Source of the DNA: Candidatus Egerieousia excrementavium
GTDB lineage: Bacteria; Bacteroidota; Bacteroidia; Bacteroidales; UBA932
DNA: 5,396 nucleotides
Direction of reading: 5' to 3'
NCBI GenBank assembly: GCA_017694275.1
Contig: JADINB010000060.1
Coordinates: 1-5,396 of the forward strand
Under the pieces are notes generated by a model. That model searched no databases, was not told the DNA's origin, and worked only from the letters and a program-made list of their open reading frames with translations. Every line of letters begins with the position of its first letter. The first letter of the stretch is position 1. Of this stretch, positions 4,840-5,396 are shown in pieces. A program made the position numbers and the translations under genes.

Positions 4840-5334
4840 ATGAGCGATTTTAAAAATATTGAATCTGTAATTGAAGAGAACGGAAACATTTCAAAAAAGA
4901 GCAGGACTTCTGCATTGTCTTATATTTACATATTTGTCGGCCTGTGCCTTATAGCATGCGCATTCGCAATGGAAATGAACCAGAATGTAGACTTTGCACT
5001 GAAAAGCATAGGAGCGGTCATTTCCATCATAGGAATAATAAGCGTCATCAAGCCAAAGAAATATCTCTGCTACAATCCGTCAAACGAGGAAGTAAGGGAA
5101 CATATATTCTACTTTGACGCAAAAGACAAGAAGGCCATACACGCGGCAATAGAATCGGGAGATCTCAATCTTGCCAAACTCATAAAGAGCGGAAGTACCA
5201 ACATGCGGGCCGTAGTTTATGCTACACCCTCCAAAAATTTCATACTCATGCAGATGCAGGCTTACATTCCACATGAGTATGTTCCAATAGAAGATCCTGC
5301 CATTATCAGCGGCAATACTTCTCAATCCAATTAA
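4840..5334 (+). CDS. Two-helix inner-membrane protein of unknown function
   Basis: The protein is 164 residues from ATG at 4840. An in-frame TTG two codons upstream is less likely, and AT-rich sequence before the ATG fits Bacteroidota starts. Residues 1-25 are polar. Two closely spaced transmembrane segments follow: SYIYIFVGLCLIACAFA (about 27-43) and LKSIGAVISIIGIISVI (about 54-70), with the loop MEMNQNVDF between and a lysine cluster (KPKK) after the second, so both ends should face the cytoplasm. The C-terminal part (about 75-164) is soluble, with a helical stretch DKKAIHAAIESGDLNLAKLI and a segment MRAVVYATPSKNFILMQMQAYIPHEYVPIED. The MQ.QAYIPHEYVP pattern recalls hypothetical Bacteroidales proteins I have seen, with no assigned role. 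I cannot name a family. The gene stands alone, without an evident TAnnTTTG box. Its stop codon TAA shares bases with a TAA on the opposite strand. Confidence 0.8.
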   Translation: MSDFKNIESVIEENGNISKKSRTSALSYIYIFVGLCLIACAFAMEMNQNVDFALKSIGAVISIIGIISVIKPKKYLCYNPSNEEVREHIFYFDAKDKKAIHAAIESGDLNLAKLIKSGSTNMRAVVYATPSKNFILMQMQAYIPHEYVPIEDPAIISGNTSQSN

Positions 5335-5396
5335 AGAAGTATCTGTTCCAGAGAATCGAATTCTGCGGTTTGTTTATCCAGTGATTCTCATCGGGG
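5331..5396 (-). other. Possible C-terminal end of a convergent minus-strand gene, interrupted by TGA
   Basis: One minus-strand frame reads ESLDKQTAEFDSLEQILL and ends with TAA at 5333-5331, sharing TTAA with the stop of the upstream plus-strand gene. The amphipathic, coding-like composition and the stop placement suggest a convergent gene. However, TGA at 5390-5388 interrupts the same frame, and only two further codons are visible. Another minus frame is open across the whole edge (PDENHWINKPQNSIL...) and runs into the upstream gene. On the evidence here it could be a shifted or broken gene end, or simply spacer. A 7-base dyad, GAGAATC/GATTCTC (5351-5357 and 5383-5389), lies in it. Confidence 0.2.

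Noticed and set aside
1..5396. CRISPR array, tRNA/rRNA genes, transposase, toxin-antitoxin or phage modules
   Set aside because: I scanned both strands and found no regularly spaced repeats, cloverleaf-like segments or recognisable mobile-element or defence proteins.

Overview
The window looks like chromosomal DNA of a Bacteroidota member, most likely Bacteroidales. Three things point there: two Bacteroidota-style lipoprotein signal peptides, -7 boxes of the TAnnTTTG type upstream of several genes, and proteins (coiled-coil lipoprotein, M3 peptidase lipoprotein, small zinc-ribbon protein) that resemble families I know mainly from Bacteroides and relatives. No tRNA, rRNA, CRISPR array, transposase or phage gene is visible.

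Left part, minus strand (1-1665). Read in transcription order, this holds a short zinc-ribbon protein (1665-1414), a roughly 270-base structured non-coding stretch, a coiled-coil lipoprotein (1138-245), a hairpin terminator formed partly by the end of that gene, and the N-terminus of an M3-family peptidase lipoprotein that leaves the window at base 1. The non-coding stretch carries a perfect 15-base inverted repeat 93 bases apart, two small hairpins and a 14-base near-perfect direct repeat. It is the least explained part of the window.

Middle and right part, plus strand (1814-5334). A divergent intergenic region with a -7 box for each direction separates the zinc-ribbon gene from a secreted L,D-transpeptidase (YkuD fold). 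Then come a short SSB lacking the usual acidic tail, cysteinyl-tRNA synthetase (cysS), a small secreted Cys-rich protein whose ATG overlaps the cysS stop codon (ATGA), a strong hairpin, and a two-helix membrane protein of unknown function. The last 62 bases contain a short minus-strand stretch that could be the C-terminus of a convergent gene, but an in-frame TGA makes this uncertain.

Functionally this is mostly ordinary housekeeping and envelope content: wall cross-linking, ssDNA binding, Cys-tRNA charging and lipoproteins. The points most worth a second look are the structured element at 1170-1376 and the possibly truncated zinc-ribbon gene beside it, the Cys-rich exported protein coupled to cysS, and the hairpin and promoter at the cysS start. 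I see no convincing evidence of a new multi-gene system.
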